Below, piece by piece: positions 10,015 through 22,600 of a stretch of DNA of 64,000 bases. The stretch is from Nageia nagi (lineage: Eukaryota; Pinophyta). Position numbers and translations under genes: made by a program. The notes beneath the pieces were generated by a model. The model did no database searches and was not told the DNA's origin. It saw only the letters and a program-made list of their open reading frames with translations. The stretch spans positions 8,060,001 to 8,124,000 of the forward strand of contig JBITNC010000002.1 in the NCBI GenBank assembly GCA_050084985.1, given 5' to 3'. Within the stretch, counting starts at the first letter, position 1; each line of letters starts with the position of its first letter.

Positions 10015-13000
10015 AAAAAACATAAACTTGTCTTTTGAAAGCATGTATTTGGCATTAGGATGTCTCCACTTCACTTGTGCCTCATCTCGATTTGGGTAGC
10101 TCCTGGATCTGGGCGTATGCCACAAAATAACAAAATCTTGTCTTTTTGAGACGTGCGCTAGCTTGTTGGGGGCTGCCCTTCACCCTACTTTGGCTCGAAC
10201 TTGACCTAGATTCCCTAACGCTATCTAAATTCAATTTCTTGACTCTAGAATTAGTTTTTTTTTTTTTGAGATTTCAAGTTTTTTCTAACATGGCTAAGAC
10301 TAAGAACTTGTGGTGAACTTTAGTACCATATAGGAACTTGTGGTGAACTTTAGTAAGACTAAGGTTGTGGCATTCAATATTTCGAAAATCGTGCTAAATC
10401 AAACTTAGATCACATTCTGTGATAATAGAATCAAGATAGCCATCTCCTACACCTACATGGTGTTGGGATGTGTTCCCTTCCTCTTACAAAGACCACCTAG
10501 GGTGATAATTGGAAAGGCATCCGAACATGTGGTAAGGATTGATTACCCCAAGGTTTCTATATCTCAAAGTATTGTCTATGGAAATAATAAGAACTTGAAC
10601 TTGGAATGACCGATTGGGGAAGAGTGACAGCAACTGTTATCACGTTTATTGTGGGCTCTTGGAGTTTGCTTACACCTATTGAAAGGATAAACTTTTGAGG
10701 ATTAAAAAAGGGAAAATAACAAAGTAAAAGCTAAAGGAAATACAAATTGGGGATGATGGCATACGAGGTTAGTTCATTCAAATACAAGTTCACCAATGGA
10801 CCAGTGTCTAGATCACCTTCTCTTCGGGTTTATTATGAGATGCTTGCTTACTTGTCCAACCTTGCCACAAATGAACAAGTCCAAATTGTAGACAAGGAGC
10901 CTATAGCAGTGTTACCAAGAGCAATACATTGAACAACATATCAAACCAAATGACATAGAGAGAATTTCAGTAAGATACATCCATTTATGTGTGAAAGAGT
11001 GAACAATGTTCATCAAAACTTCTTAAGATGTTTGTTCAACTTTTTTACAAGCATACACTCATAAAAAATGCTCACAAGTCATATAGCAACTACAATCAAA
11101 CACCAAGTAACAATACTCAAGTTCACAATCCCATGAAATGAAACAAGTCTTGATGTATTAAGTTATGCTCAACATTCACATGCAAGAGTATTAAAATTTT
11201 TAACAAATTGACAATAGTTCTTCTCTTGAGCAAATGATCATCCTCCTTTACAAATGAGCCCCATTAGGGTAATTATAGTTTTTGAATGAAACCATAACCC
11301 TAATTCAAATTCAAATGAAATCAACCCTAATTCTAACCAGAAAATGACAACATAAGATTTAATTTAGCACTTGTGGGAGCAAATCCTTATCCATCACAAG
11401 GCAAAACCAAAATGTATAAAATTTGAAGTCCAAAATAAAGAAATTATGCATAAATAAATATATTGCATCAAAGATGCAACGTATTCATCCCGACTGGTGC
11501 TCATGAATCCTTCTATTTCCTTCACCCTTGCAACACATGACTTGAAAATTCCATCTTTTGGCACTCAGAAGAGCAACTACCAACCTGTAGGCATTACTGG
11601 GAAGGTCAAGAGCACATTATCTTCGAAATTTGGCAACTTGGAGAGGGGCCCACATCTTGAGGAGTCACACTAGTGACTTTGGACAAGTGCTATTAATCCC
11701 GGAAGGCATTCCTACTTGGGTGCATTTCTCAGAAAGTCATATTTTAGTCTTTTTGTGAGGTGTGGTCAGCCCTTACGTGATTTTGGTTGGTGAGTATTCT
11801 CTAAAAAGTCATCGTTTCATCACTTCGAAGCTCGAAATGAAGTTTTCCTCCAATTGGACCCCTGGAAAAGTCGTAATATCATCGTTTTGGCATGTCAAGT
11901 CCATCATGATGCTCACTTGGTTTGGTCGCACTCCTCAAAAAGTCATAATTCAGTCTTTTGTTTTGTGATTGGTTCACACTGGGAGGTCTCTTAAGTTGGA
12001 CACACTTCTCCAAATGTCATATTTCAATATTTTTTCCTGGTGCGCTGCATGCCTTAGTCATTTTTTTGCTTGAAAATTTTGAACACTTAGCCAAATTTTA
12101 AGGTTCTTTTCGTGGATGCTTATGTTGGTATGTTTTTCTTTTCTCGCCAAAAACATGCACAAGACGTGGAGGAAACGTCGTTACTTGTTTCCGCTTGAAA
12201 GGACTGGTTACCCCAAGTGCTCACATGGAATATGGTTTAGGGTAGTGGTAAGAGATGCATGTTGTTAACCATATACAAAGGAAATACACTGTCGAGACTC
12301 ACGTTCCACAAAAGAGGAAAGACTGCAAATGTGAACGAAAGAGAAGAAAGATCACAAATGTAGGGACAAATGCATAGGAATATAAATGATGAACTCATGA
12401 AGACATCACCAGTGATGCAGTGTCTTGGCAGGTCATCTCCGGATTCATTAAGAAAATGTATGCACATATCAAGCCGGGCAGTCAATAGCAAAAGGCTTAA
12501 GTTACTACTAGACGAGTGTAGGAAGTTGTAGGGTCTTTGTGGAAGATTGGATGGAAGTGAGATGAGGGGCAATGGCCAACATTTGAATACATGAATCTAA
12601 CTGAATGACATAGAGATAAGCTATATGCCCCATAATACATTCACTTATATGCAAACCATGCAATGAACAACTTAAACCTCTTCGAAAGATATTCAATCAA
12701 CTTTTCTCAAAACTTAGTTTTCAAAGAAAATGAACTTTAGTAAAAATCACTCAAATTAACAAGAGAATCTTATAGGATAATATGCATGATCCCACAAATG
12801 ATAATCTTCATAGTATTAACTTTATTGAACTATTCTAGAAAGAAATAAACTCACAATGATATTCCATAGCATGAACAAAAGCATTCCTTGCTTGATTGCA
12901 AAGATCTCAATATGGTATTCAACATAAAGCAAAGATACGACAATATACATCCATGATATGCAAAGAATCTCTTATGCAGCAAATCCTTATGCAACCATAT

Positions 13001-13400
13001 GCAAAAATCCTCCGTTTTAGCAAATGCAATAGTCTCATGCAATCAATGTTATGCAAAAATCCCTTTCTCAATGGTCCGAATGGAGTATAAATAGGCCACT
13101 AGAAGTGTTTCCCTAAAGGCATCAAATCTGATATGTTGTGCACACACGCAACACACATATGAACCGGCGGGAGCAAAACCTCATCCCTGCACCGGTTAGA
13201 ATCATTAATAAGTCTGACAAATTTGATTTGGCGGGAGCAAAACCTCTAATCCCTACACTAGTCAAATCGAGTAAATGAAGTCTGACATAAAAGCAACAAT
13301 AACAATCACCATCAATATGCATTAAACACTGGAAAGGATAATCGCAGTAGATGAAATCTACGAGTGGATCAGATCTAGGTCAGATCTGACCCGGTACCGG
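10015..13400. repeat. Partial copies of the TGTTGGG LTR family; no gene
   Basis: Array-type sequence resumes at 10015. A fresh TGTTGGGATGTGTTCCC terminus occurs near 10463, and 11520-11660 aligns with 5640-5850. A 'GGACTGGTTACCCC' box near 12200 repeats one at about 5137, which suggests a third truncated copy. From 12240 to 13400 I see only unsupported short frames and a short direct repeat GGCGGGAGCAAAACCTC, at about 13164 and 13231. Confidence 0.45.
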
Positions 13401-13419
13401 CGGCGTGCCACTCTTAGTT

Positions 13420-15256
13420 GGTGAGACCGTACAACTCAATTGTCTCCTCTAAGAACGCTACGGTCTTCTGTACTCCTTTGGAAATCATGCCAACGATGCT
13501 ACCATTCTGCCAAAAGTAGTCCCCAATCTGCCTGGATGTAGCCTGCATTTGATATTTCTAGATGACCATCTGCCTTTCGTAGATGATAGGATGCCCTGCT
13601 TTTAACAAATTGAGATCTTCGACATCTAGATGCTCATGGATTAGGTTTTGGGCCTCTGCCAATACCGCTTCCTTCTTGCGCACACTGTTGTCATCCCCTT
13701 GAAATCTGAGTTGGTATACATACTTATTCATCTGCTCCTCTACCTCCTTTCTCAAGGGGATCCTGACTTTCAGGACGACATTGCACTTCTCGAGTGCATG
13801 CTTCAGCCAGTCGTGCTTATACATAAACTCATGGTAGTAGACCAATTTCTCGGGTCTGTCAGTGAAGATCTGCTGTAGATGGGTGACGTTTGGGAGATAA
13901 CCATCCAACTTCTTGAGGTGTGCTATTATCTACGACTTGAGTTCCTAGATCCCAACACCTTCCTCAAGGAGGCTATATATTTGAGAAGATAACTTCTCAA
14001 TGGTCTCCACCATCTCCTTCTTCAGTTGGTCCTTCATCAGCTCCCATCCTTCATGGAACGAAGTTTGTTTCTTTAGGTCGACAGGGGTGGTGCTAACGGT
14101 ATGGAACTCCTTAATGATTTTCCTGCTAGCTGTGAGTTCCCTTTTTAGCCTCTTCAACTCCTTCGCTTCATAGCCTTCCTGTTCCATGATAGCAACATTT
14201 TGAGTTACAATGTGCTTTCAGGCTGTCAGACCTAACTTAACAGGCATCTTAAATGTCTCGATCATATAGTCCTCAGGCCTTTGAGGATGTTTCTTCTTCG
14301 AGTAACAGTGACTGATGGAGATTTCTTTCCGAGTAGTAGAAATAAAAGTATAACTCTTCTAACCTTCTCACCATCAAAGAGCTCCTCTTGACCATCGATT
14401 CTCCTTTGATATCTTTGTAAATGGAGTACTCCCACCGATCGTTCCTCTCATAGAAATGCTCAAACTTATTGTGGTACCACCACCTCGGGTAGATCCGCCA
14501 CACTAGAATGCCTTTCTAGCCTAGGTATCTTTCATCCGTATGCTCTCTTGATCTGAGCTTGCTGTGCAACAAGTACACAAGATAGGAGTTCATATAGAAC
14601 CTCATGGAGAAGCCAAAGTAGGCTAGTTGGTGGCGCAAGGCATCACTGATTACCTTGCTCCATCTGATGGCTCTCCTTGAGTTGATCACTGCAATAAATT
14701 CGGTGAACTCCTTCCTATATTTAGAGTCATTTTTCAGACCTGTGACTTTGGACAACAAAGTGATCAACTTAGCATATGTAGGAAGGAACTCCTCCCTACG
14801 AGTGCTAATCAATCTTTGGCCAAAAGCGGCTTCGATCCCATCGGGAGAGAAATCCATGATCACATTCCCTTTGGTGTCCAAGAGAATTCTTTTATCATAT
14901 TTGCATCGTTTGGCTACCTCATAGCACAACTCAGGAAATGGAACAATAAAAGGCATCATAGTGGCATTGAACAACCCATAAGAATGGATGATTTCATTAG
15001 ACAAATCCTCCTTGCTAATGGAGGTAATGGAGGCTATGGTTTGGATGGGATCAACATTTCCCTAGTCTGTGTCTCCAACGAAGACGTATCTCCCATTGAA
15101 TTTGGCTTCAAGGAGCTCTAGTTTTTCTCTCTCTTGGAACTCTATTCGGCTCTCTCTCAAGAGCCTTTCCATTTGGTCCCTTGTGACATGTCTTTCGAAA
15201 AGTTGCCCATGGACTTTTTTGGCCTTGGATAGGGGTGGCCGCACCTTAGAATTCAT
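13420..15256 (-). pseudogene. Large decayed ORF of unknown family, probably retroelement-borne
   Basis: Three open blocks (15062-15256, 14516-15004, 14273-14503) share one minus-strand frame and are separated by single stops. A frame change then leads into 13945-14187 and 13558-13908, again separated by one stop. Joined by eye, the original protein would be about 550-600 residues. It is helical and charged, with stretches such as ILLDTKGNVIMDFSPDGIEA and 'LRHQLAYFGFSMRFYMNSY', and a Lys/Glu-rich coiled-coil-like part near 14000-14187. I do not recognise the family. Four of the five stops are TAG and one is TGA. An LTR-like block lies just upstream (15383-17418), which suggests this is the first gene of an LTR element. 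Confidence 0.5.
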
Positions 15257-15382
15257 CTTTATATCCTAGAAAATGTACAGAAACTTGCAAAAAAGGCACT
15301 AGAAAACTGGCTAGAGATACCTCAGAAATGACTAAGTATCACATTGAATGTGTTTCAAAGAATGCAGTAACAATGGTCAGAC

Positions 15383-17418
15383 GTGTTGGTCTAGGCTACA
15401 AAATGTCCGGTAGAAATGAACTGGGACTGCCCTCTTTTATAGAAGATGCATGGAGGGTTTGTGCATGGCACAATGCATGTATGCCACTTGTCTTCTTGGT
15501 CTTTCAACTCCTGGCTTCTTCCACACTTTAACAATTTTGGCTCTCAGACCCAGGGCGCACATATTTGGATGTGTGCTTTTTCATTGTCTAGAAAACATGC
15601 GACTGGGTTCCTGATGGGCAAACACATTACGTAGTCAATTTAGTTCAACAACATTCCATAACGAGGATCAAATCATCACTTCATGTAGGGCTCATGGATT
15701 AGAGGATTTGCTTTTTCATGTTTCGTAAAGCATACGCCTCCAATTTTTATGCACAACTGAAAAGAGAATGAAGAGCACCTGTTTTTCATGTATACTTAAC
15801 AAAATTCTTGATTCTGGACTTGGGCGCATTGTTTCGGATGAGTCCTTGAAGCACTAGTAAGATAGCATGCGCATAGGTCAGCTTAGGGTAAACTTTGTCA
15901 AAAAGATGCCAAGTGAATTACAAAAAATGGACTTTGAGATCCAGCTCACCCTCTTCGAAAATGGCTACTGGCAATCCAAACGCCTTTTCAAACCCTTATT
16001 TCTCTTGGACGCACCGATTTTGATGAGTCGTTAAGCATGTTCCAGAAATGGTGCGACTAGGAATCTTAGTTCAAAATGAAATGAAGTGATAAAATGATAA
16101 AAGGGTGACTTAGTATATATAACCTTCAAACTTGCTACGTGTCACCTTTTGTTTGGTTGGAAATGAGGTCAAATGATGGAGCTAGGATGATGGGTGCATC
16201 GATTAGAGGACGTGCAAAAGCATGTCCCAGAATGCATGCGCCAACTAGCTTGTGCGCCTTCAATACTTGTTCCATTTTCATCATGCTTGCAAGCTCTTGC
16301 GACTTGGTCGCACCTCTTGAGATGGGTGCAAAAGCATGTACATTAAAACATGCTCCTGGCCCTTTTCCACTTGGATTTTATACTTAGTCTAAAATGCTCC
16401 TGGTGCACTGATTTGGGTGGGTGCCTAAGCACACTCCAGAAACCATGCGCCTAGTCTATGGCACACTTTCCAATGCAATGTATTTAAAAATAATGAAAAT
16501 GACCTTGAAATTTGCAATCCAGAATAGGGTGCACCGTTTAGGGGATGTGCTTTCTGGACTTAGCTCTACACAATGCTCCGTGTTCAACCAAACAAACTGA
16601 ATGCTGAGATTGACTTTCCTTTTATAGACCTACTGAGGGTGGATAGGTGTCCTGATATAATAGGTGCAAATGAAGGTTGAATGCATGTGAACACAGTTGT
16701 CAACGCCTGGGTCCAACACTTAGCCAATTTTTATGCCTTGAAATTGGGCACACCAATTTGGAGACTTGCAAAAGCATGTACTTCAAAACGTTGTGCTCGA
16801 CCTTCCTCACAATTTTCTCCAAAAACGACTAAGTGCCGAGACATCTTTTCAGCCTGGGCACACCGATGTGGGGACATGCAAAAGCATGCCCCTTAGAACA
16901 TGCGATCACTTCTTTTTTTGCACAATTTGATGAAATGTTTGTAAGTATTGAGACTTCTCATCAGCTTGGGTGCATTGTTTAGGGGACATGCAAAAGCATG
17001 GCTCTCAAAACATGTGCTTAGGGACAAAATGCAATTTCTTCTTCAAAATGACTAGAATGACCCTCAAAATGGGATGTAAAGGAGGGGATGCAACCTCCTA
17101 CAGCATGATAGGCATGAATAATGCAATTTTAAGACCGAAAATGCAAGATTAAGTTCGAAATATATATCATGAAGGAGGGTGCACGTTTCAAGGTACATGC
17201 AAAAGCATGTCCCTCAAAACGCGTGCCATAGGTAGAATGACACGACTTGACTTGTTCTTTATCATGAAAGTGCAGATTTTGTCATGCTTCCTCTTGCTAG
17301 TCTAGGATGCATGCATTTCCTTGAAAAATTTCTTTCATGCCTTTATGCTTGAGTTACATGAAGGTCCTCGAAAATGCAAATTTTTTTTTTGGGAGGGGGA
17401 TGTTGTGCAGGCACAACA
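15383..17418 (-). repeat. Probable LTR with ~110-bp tandem array
   Basis: The right end, TTGTGCAGGCACAACA, matches the right ends of the insertion at 37288-41984 and of the fragment ending at 53350. A TGTTGGTC candidate left terminus lies at 15383. Inside are repeated boxes of the form GCAAAAGCATG...CAAAACATGCGC near 16211, 16331, 16765, 16875, 16986 and 17199, spaced about 110 bp or multiples of that. Placed upstream of the minus-strand pseudogene, it fits a 5' LTR, but the left boundary is uncertain. Confidence 0.45.
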
Positions 17419-18814
17419 ACTTAACCAAATTTCTGTGCTCTTTTCTTGAACAGTCAAATTTCTGGGTTCTTTTTTCGGACACTTAGCTAAAAGCCAAATT
17501 TCTGGGCTCTTTTTCTGGACACTTAGCCAAATTATTGAGTTGCATGCTCTAGGAAGTCACACTATCATTACTTTTGCTTGTACTGTCCTCCAGCACCTTG
17601 TGATCATGAGACTCTCTTGCTAACACTTGGACTTTGTTGTTTCACTCTAGCAGATGCTCCTAGCCAAAATTTGTGTGTCCCAAAATTCGCTAGAATTTAG
17701 GGGTGTGTTCTGGAAGCCACAACACCTGGGAGTGATTAGGTTTTCCATGAGGATAATAACATCACCTAGAGTTCATAGAGGTTATGCGACAGTGTCTACC
17801 TTAGAGAGATAGAGCATCTAGTTACACTTCCAAGACATTCTGTTCAAGTTAGAGCTCTTCTAGACTCTAAGTATCCCTACACTTTTATATGGAGTTAAGG
17901 TTTTGGGACCTAGTTTGAGAGCAACAAATTGGACCATGATAGAGAGGATCTTAGTCAGTGCTTTGTCTTGTTCCATCCAAAATAAAAGGACGGTCCCTCA
18001 CCTTATCATGCTTGCAGAGTTTGACTGCTAGCCTCCTTAGGTGTGGACCATTGCTTCCATAGTCCTTTTCCTCCATTGCATCCAAAATCTATATGATTGT
18101 GGGGTGATACATCTAGACTCCCTTACAGAGCCCTAGCTTCATCGATCTACCTAACAGCATAAGGTTGCCATCGATGGTTGTTTGTTGAGGTTACCAATGC
18201 ACTCTAGAGACTCAGTTATTTGCCTAATAGGTTGCCTACGCCACTTGAGGGATCAACGAGGCACTCAACAAACTCTTTGACTGTGATATGAGGGTTGATT
18301 TATAGGGCCTTTATCCATACCACTTGGGTTTCTCTCTCACAATCATTGTCACCCAAGTTGGTGCACTATGCACATCACTACCTTAGGATTGATAGTGGAT
18401 TGTTCTCCCCACTTGGTTACATCAGTTTACATCTTCATCGCGGGTTGAGGATGTTTCTTGGGCAGTTTCGGGTTTGCTCCCGTTAGTTTAGGATCAAGAC
18501 AAACCAGCATCTTGTTTATGATTTGTGAGTTTGTCGTCGTTTCTCTCTTGAGAATGAGTCCAAAGACCACTTTGTCTTCCATTGCTTGGTATACTTTGAG
18601 ATTTGAGGATGTTACCATTGCCTTTTCCAAGACTCACATTGTTTTCTATCCACATTCTTCCAGGAACCCTATCAACGATGTTTGGCTCTCTAATTTCGAG
18701 AGGCCTTCCTCTAGTGGAAGCATCTTCTAGCTCGCACTCAACATTCGATAGAGGACCATTGTATTACATCATTTTTTCGAGGTTCTTCCATGGAGGGGGT
18801 CTGTATGAGATTAT
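17419..18814. other. Unassigned, probably retroelement-derived
   Basis: The region has a short triplicated 'CCAAATTTCTGGGCTCTTTT' type repeat at about 17425-17535, then stop-rich sequence with no motif I recognise. The small frames at 18295-18818 have no supporting homology. Confidence 0.35.
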
Positions 18815-19310
18815 GTAACGACCCTATGCACCCTTCCTGTCGTACTAAGAGACACTTTTAGGACATTCATGTTGCGTTGAGGACTCGACCGATTTCATCC
18901 TTCTTCCAACCCAGCAATAGTATATTAGACATGACACTTTCTAACCAACAAGATCCTTCCCTGGGGTGAAGAGCATCCACATGCTCTCCTCCGAAGAGAT
19001 CCAAGATAACCCTCTTGTGCCTGACTTAGATTATGTCTCTCCCTTTCTTTAGTGCTTAGATCTCTTCTGTGTAGTTGTATTTGCTTATGTATTTGTTTAT
19101 GTTATATTTAGACTCTCCCTAGGAGCTGCCCATTAAGGGCTTTGTTGGTTTTCTGACCATGTTTGTTCATGCTAGTCCCATTGACCACTTTTGGTCATCC
19201 AGGGACATTAATGTACTTTCTTTCTTGCATGGTCATACTAAAATAATAAGATAGTTTCCACATGCATATTAGTTGGTACATGTGAGCCCTAGTTTTATCC
19301 TCCATCATAA
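18815..19310 (+). repeat. Possible LTR starting TGTAACGACCC
   Basis: A purine-rich tract, ATGGAGGGGGTCTG, near 18790 precedes TGTAACGACCCTATG, a common plant LTR start. The far end near TCCTCCATCA is a guess because no second copy or target duplication was found. Confidence 0.3.
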
Positions 19311-19569
19311 CTTTTGGTGAGGTATTGATATGAATAAATTTAATGTTACATAAAAAATATAAGGTCTTTCATCTATATACAAGCTGGCTTGTATCCATCA
19401 TATTGTACATTCAATTTGTTTCAAAGAGAGTAACTGCTGAGATCAGAAATAGTCCCTGTAGTTATATATGTTCGATATGGTTCATTATTTTGTTTATTTG
19501 TGAGGAAATAAAGAAAAACTTATAGTAATTCTGAAATTTGATATTTGTGAAATATTATATGGCTTTCAG

Positions 19570-19690
19570 ATTTGTTGGGGCAGTTGTTGTTATTGCAGCT
19601 AATGCTGGTGGAGCTTGGACTCCCATTGGAGATGTGACTACTACTATGTTGTGGATACATGGGCAGATTTCTACTTTACGAACAATGCAG
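19570..19690 (+). CDS. NHD1: NHD1 internal exon a
   Basis: Acceptor TTTCAG precedes the exon; it begins with the last base of a split codon and ends in phase 0 at ATGCAG before GTATTG. It encodes FVGAVVVIAANAGGAW and then 'TPIGDVTTTMLWIHGQIS', one of the most conserved parts of NhaD transporters. Confidence 0.93.
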
Positions 19691-22600
19691 GTATTGTTTG
19701 CTTGGAATCCCTTTTTATTAATATTACCTGGAACACTTTCTCTTCTTTCCTAAACTCAAGGGTTCACTTTTATAAGAGAATGATGGCTCTTTTTACGAAT
19801 GTATGGCATGTGGATTACAGGTGGTAAAAATAGTAGCCTCCTTATATGGATTTAAACCAAGTCGGCATAACAAAAGTTGGCTCCGGATCAAATTTAAAAA
19901 ATTAAGTAAAAATTGGCAAAAAATTGTGGCACACAAAAATTAAATACACAAACAAAAAATCACGAGTAATCAAAAAATTCAATTAAAAAAATCACAATAA
20001 ATCGATAAAATTACGATTTATCAGTGTTTTACTAAACACTGATTTAAAGAGATAGGCATAAAGCGGTTGCCCATCAAAATCAAAGGCTTGTATACCATTT
20101 CTGATGGTCTTAGATTACCATAATCTAATATCAATAGTAAAAGATGTTTGTATTGGTGAAGAATGAATTAAGCATCAGATTGTAAAAGACTATCCTGAAG
20201 ACATGACTGATTAGAGAAAGTGTTCAGAATAGGTTACAATCATTTAAAGCATAGTAATTAGTATTTACAGCATAGCATTTTAACTTGAAGGTATGTGACA
20301 CTTGAAGCTATGGCCTGACTTTTTAGCTTTTTGCTCCTTTATTAGGCCAAAGACAGTAAGAGTCTCTTAGAGAGTCCATGCGTATATTTATCATTTGCAC
20401 ATATTGGTTGTTAAATGAAGAATTATTTATACACATTGTTATCAATCAACTAGTTAATCAATAATGGAAAATAACACTTTGTATTTCGTAGGCATCTTCG
20501 GGGGTACAAACTTTAAACTTTAGTGAACTCAATACAAAACATAGTGATAGACATAAAGACAATAATGGAAAATAACACTTTGTATTTTGTAGGCATCTTT
20601 GAGGGGCAAACCTTCAAACTTGAGTGAACTCAATACAAAATATACACCACCTCATGGCTTGTGTTCTTGGCCTTTTATAAGAAGCATACTTACAAGTTTA
20701 ACTGAACTTGTTCAAAGTTTGGTATAAACTGAATTTTTCTTACAAACTGAATATGTCCAATTTGGTTTGGTTCTTCTGAGGCAGAAAGAAAATTGCCAAA
20801 AAAAACCCTACTAGCACCCAAAAAAATCTACTAACACCTTGAAAATTCCACAAAAAAACCCTATCGGCACCAAAACCATCTGCAAAAGAGAAAAACCCTA
20901 CTACCACCCAAAAGAAGTGATTACTGTTCACTATTTCTACGCTTTTGTGTCGCGTCCATTTGGGACTGACCTCTCCAGGGCCCATTTTCATTCCCCATTA
21001 GCTCCTCCTTGGAACTTTGCAACAAGCTAGCTCTCCAACCACTTGCAACTCATCTCCTAGCCCTTTGGTTCTACAACAGGCTAGCTATGCAGCTGCCTGC
21101 AACTTGCTCTCGACTCCCTTGCCTCGACAACCTTTCTGGTTTTTGTGGACTGCCCAAGATGTCGTTTCTCCTCCCTAGGCCACTCTTTATCTTCTTAAGT
21201 GTCTCTAGAGACTTATGTGCGGTGCACAATGTAATGAAGCTTCCTGTTTACAACAAAGCTTGGCGAATCATTCCCTCCTGTGTGATGCGGCCTATGGTGT
21301 CTCTTGACAATGTCCTTGCATGAATGCTTTGCATCAGACTACCCAGCTTAAAAGAATTTGAGCTCCTGCTCAAATGTTGGTAGAAATTGTGCTTCCTTCA
21401 TGTAGCACCTTCTTTGTCTATCCCAAAGGCATTGATTGGCTCTGATAACATATGATGCAAGGAAAGAAATGGGGGTCACCCAAACCAACACAATCTTCTC
21501 GAAAAAAAGAAATTTCCATTAAAATACTATGCATACATTGGATTATGGACTTTCAGTGGCCTACAACACTAGACAGATGCTACACTACCACCTTAAATAT
21601 AGTCCACAACAATGGCCACCGACCCCATTACACAGACACCAAAAACATGCAACTGGCCACATAGGCCTTCCAATAATGTACACGTGACCAGTCCCTCATG
21701 ACTGTGCTCCACTCTTGCATCCCTCATCATAAGATCTCTTGTTCCGCCCATGGAACTTCCTTTCTTGGCAACAAGCTTCTCTATGGTGTGGGGACTCCTA
21801 TCTGGGACTCTCCTCTCCCAGGGTCCATTTTGTCCTTCTTCTTCAGCTCCTTGGAACTTTGTATTCAGCCACCTATAACTCATTTCCTAGTCCTCCGATT
21901 GTGCAACAGGATGGCTATGCAGCCACTTGCACCTCATCTCCTAGCCCTTCAGCTCTGCAACAGGATAGCTATGCATCCACCTGCAACTCATCACCTAACC
22001 CTTCAATTTTGCAACAGGATGGCTATGCAGCTACTTGCAACTCATCTCCTAGCCCTTCGCCTTTGCAACGGGATGGCTATACAGCCACTTGCAACTCATC
22101 TCCTAGAATTTTGTCTTTGCAATAGGATGGCTATGCAGCCACCTGCAACTTCCTTTTAGCTTCCTCCCCTCGGAAACCTTTTTGGTCTTTTTGGACTACT
22201 CCCTAGGTTACTCTTTTATCTTCTTTGGCATCTCTAGAGACTTGTGCAGCACACAATGTAATGAAGCTTCCCGTTTACAACAAATCTTGGCGAATCCTTC
22301 CCTCCTTTTGTGTGATGTAGTCTTTGGCGTATCCTAATCATAGTTGTCGGACTCAGACTCGGCTTAGACTTGGCCAAACTTGTTGAAACTCGTCTAGATC
22401 TTAATCATAGTTGTCGGACTCAGACTCGGCTTAGACTTGGCCAAACTTTTTGAAACTCGGATAGACTCGTCGAACCTCAGTCAAACTTGCCGAAACTCGA
22501 TCAGGCTCGCCGAAATTTAAGAAAAAAAGAGTTCGAGTGGACTTGGTGCGGCAGAGCCCACTCAGGACTTGGAATCACAAAGTACTTGCGAGTCTGGGTG

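Noticed and set aside
17401-17418. TTGTGCAGGCACAACA palindrome as a regulatory operator
   Set aside because: The same text ends three other LTR-type sequences in the window, so it is better read as an LTR terminus.
18815-19560. An additional NHD1 exon just upstream of 19570
   Set aside because: No stretch resembles the conserved transporter segment expected before 'GAVVVIAANAGG', and the region looks LTR-derived.
21698-22159. 153- and 128-codon frames over the 54-bp repeat as a repeat-protein gene
   Set aside because: They overlap each other in two frames, lie within an NHD1 intron, and are open because the 54-bp unit lacks stops.
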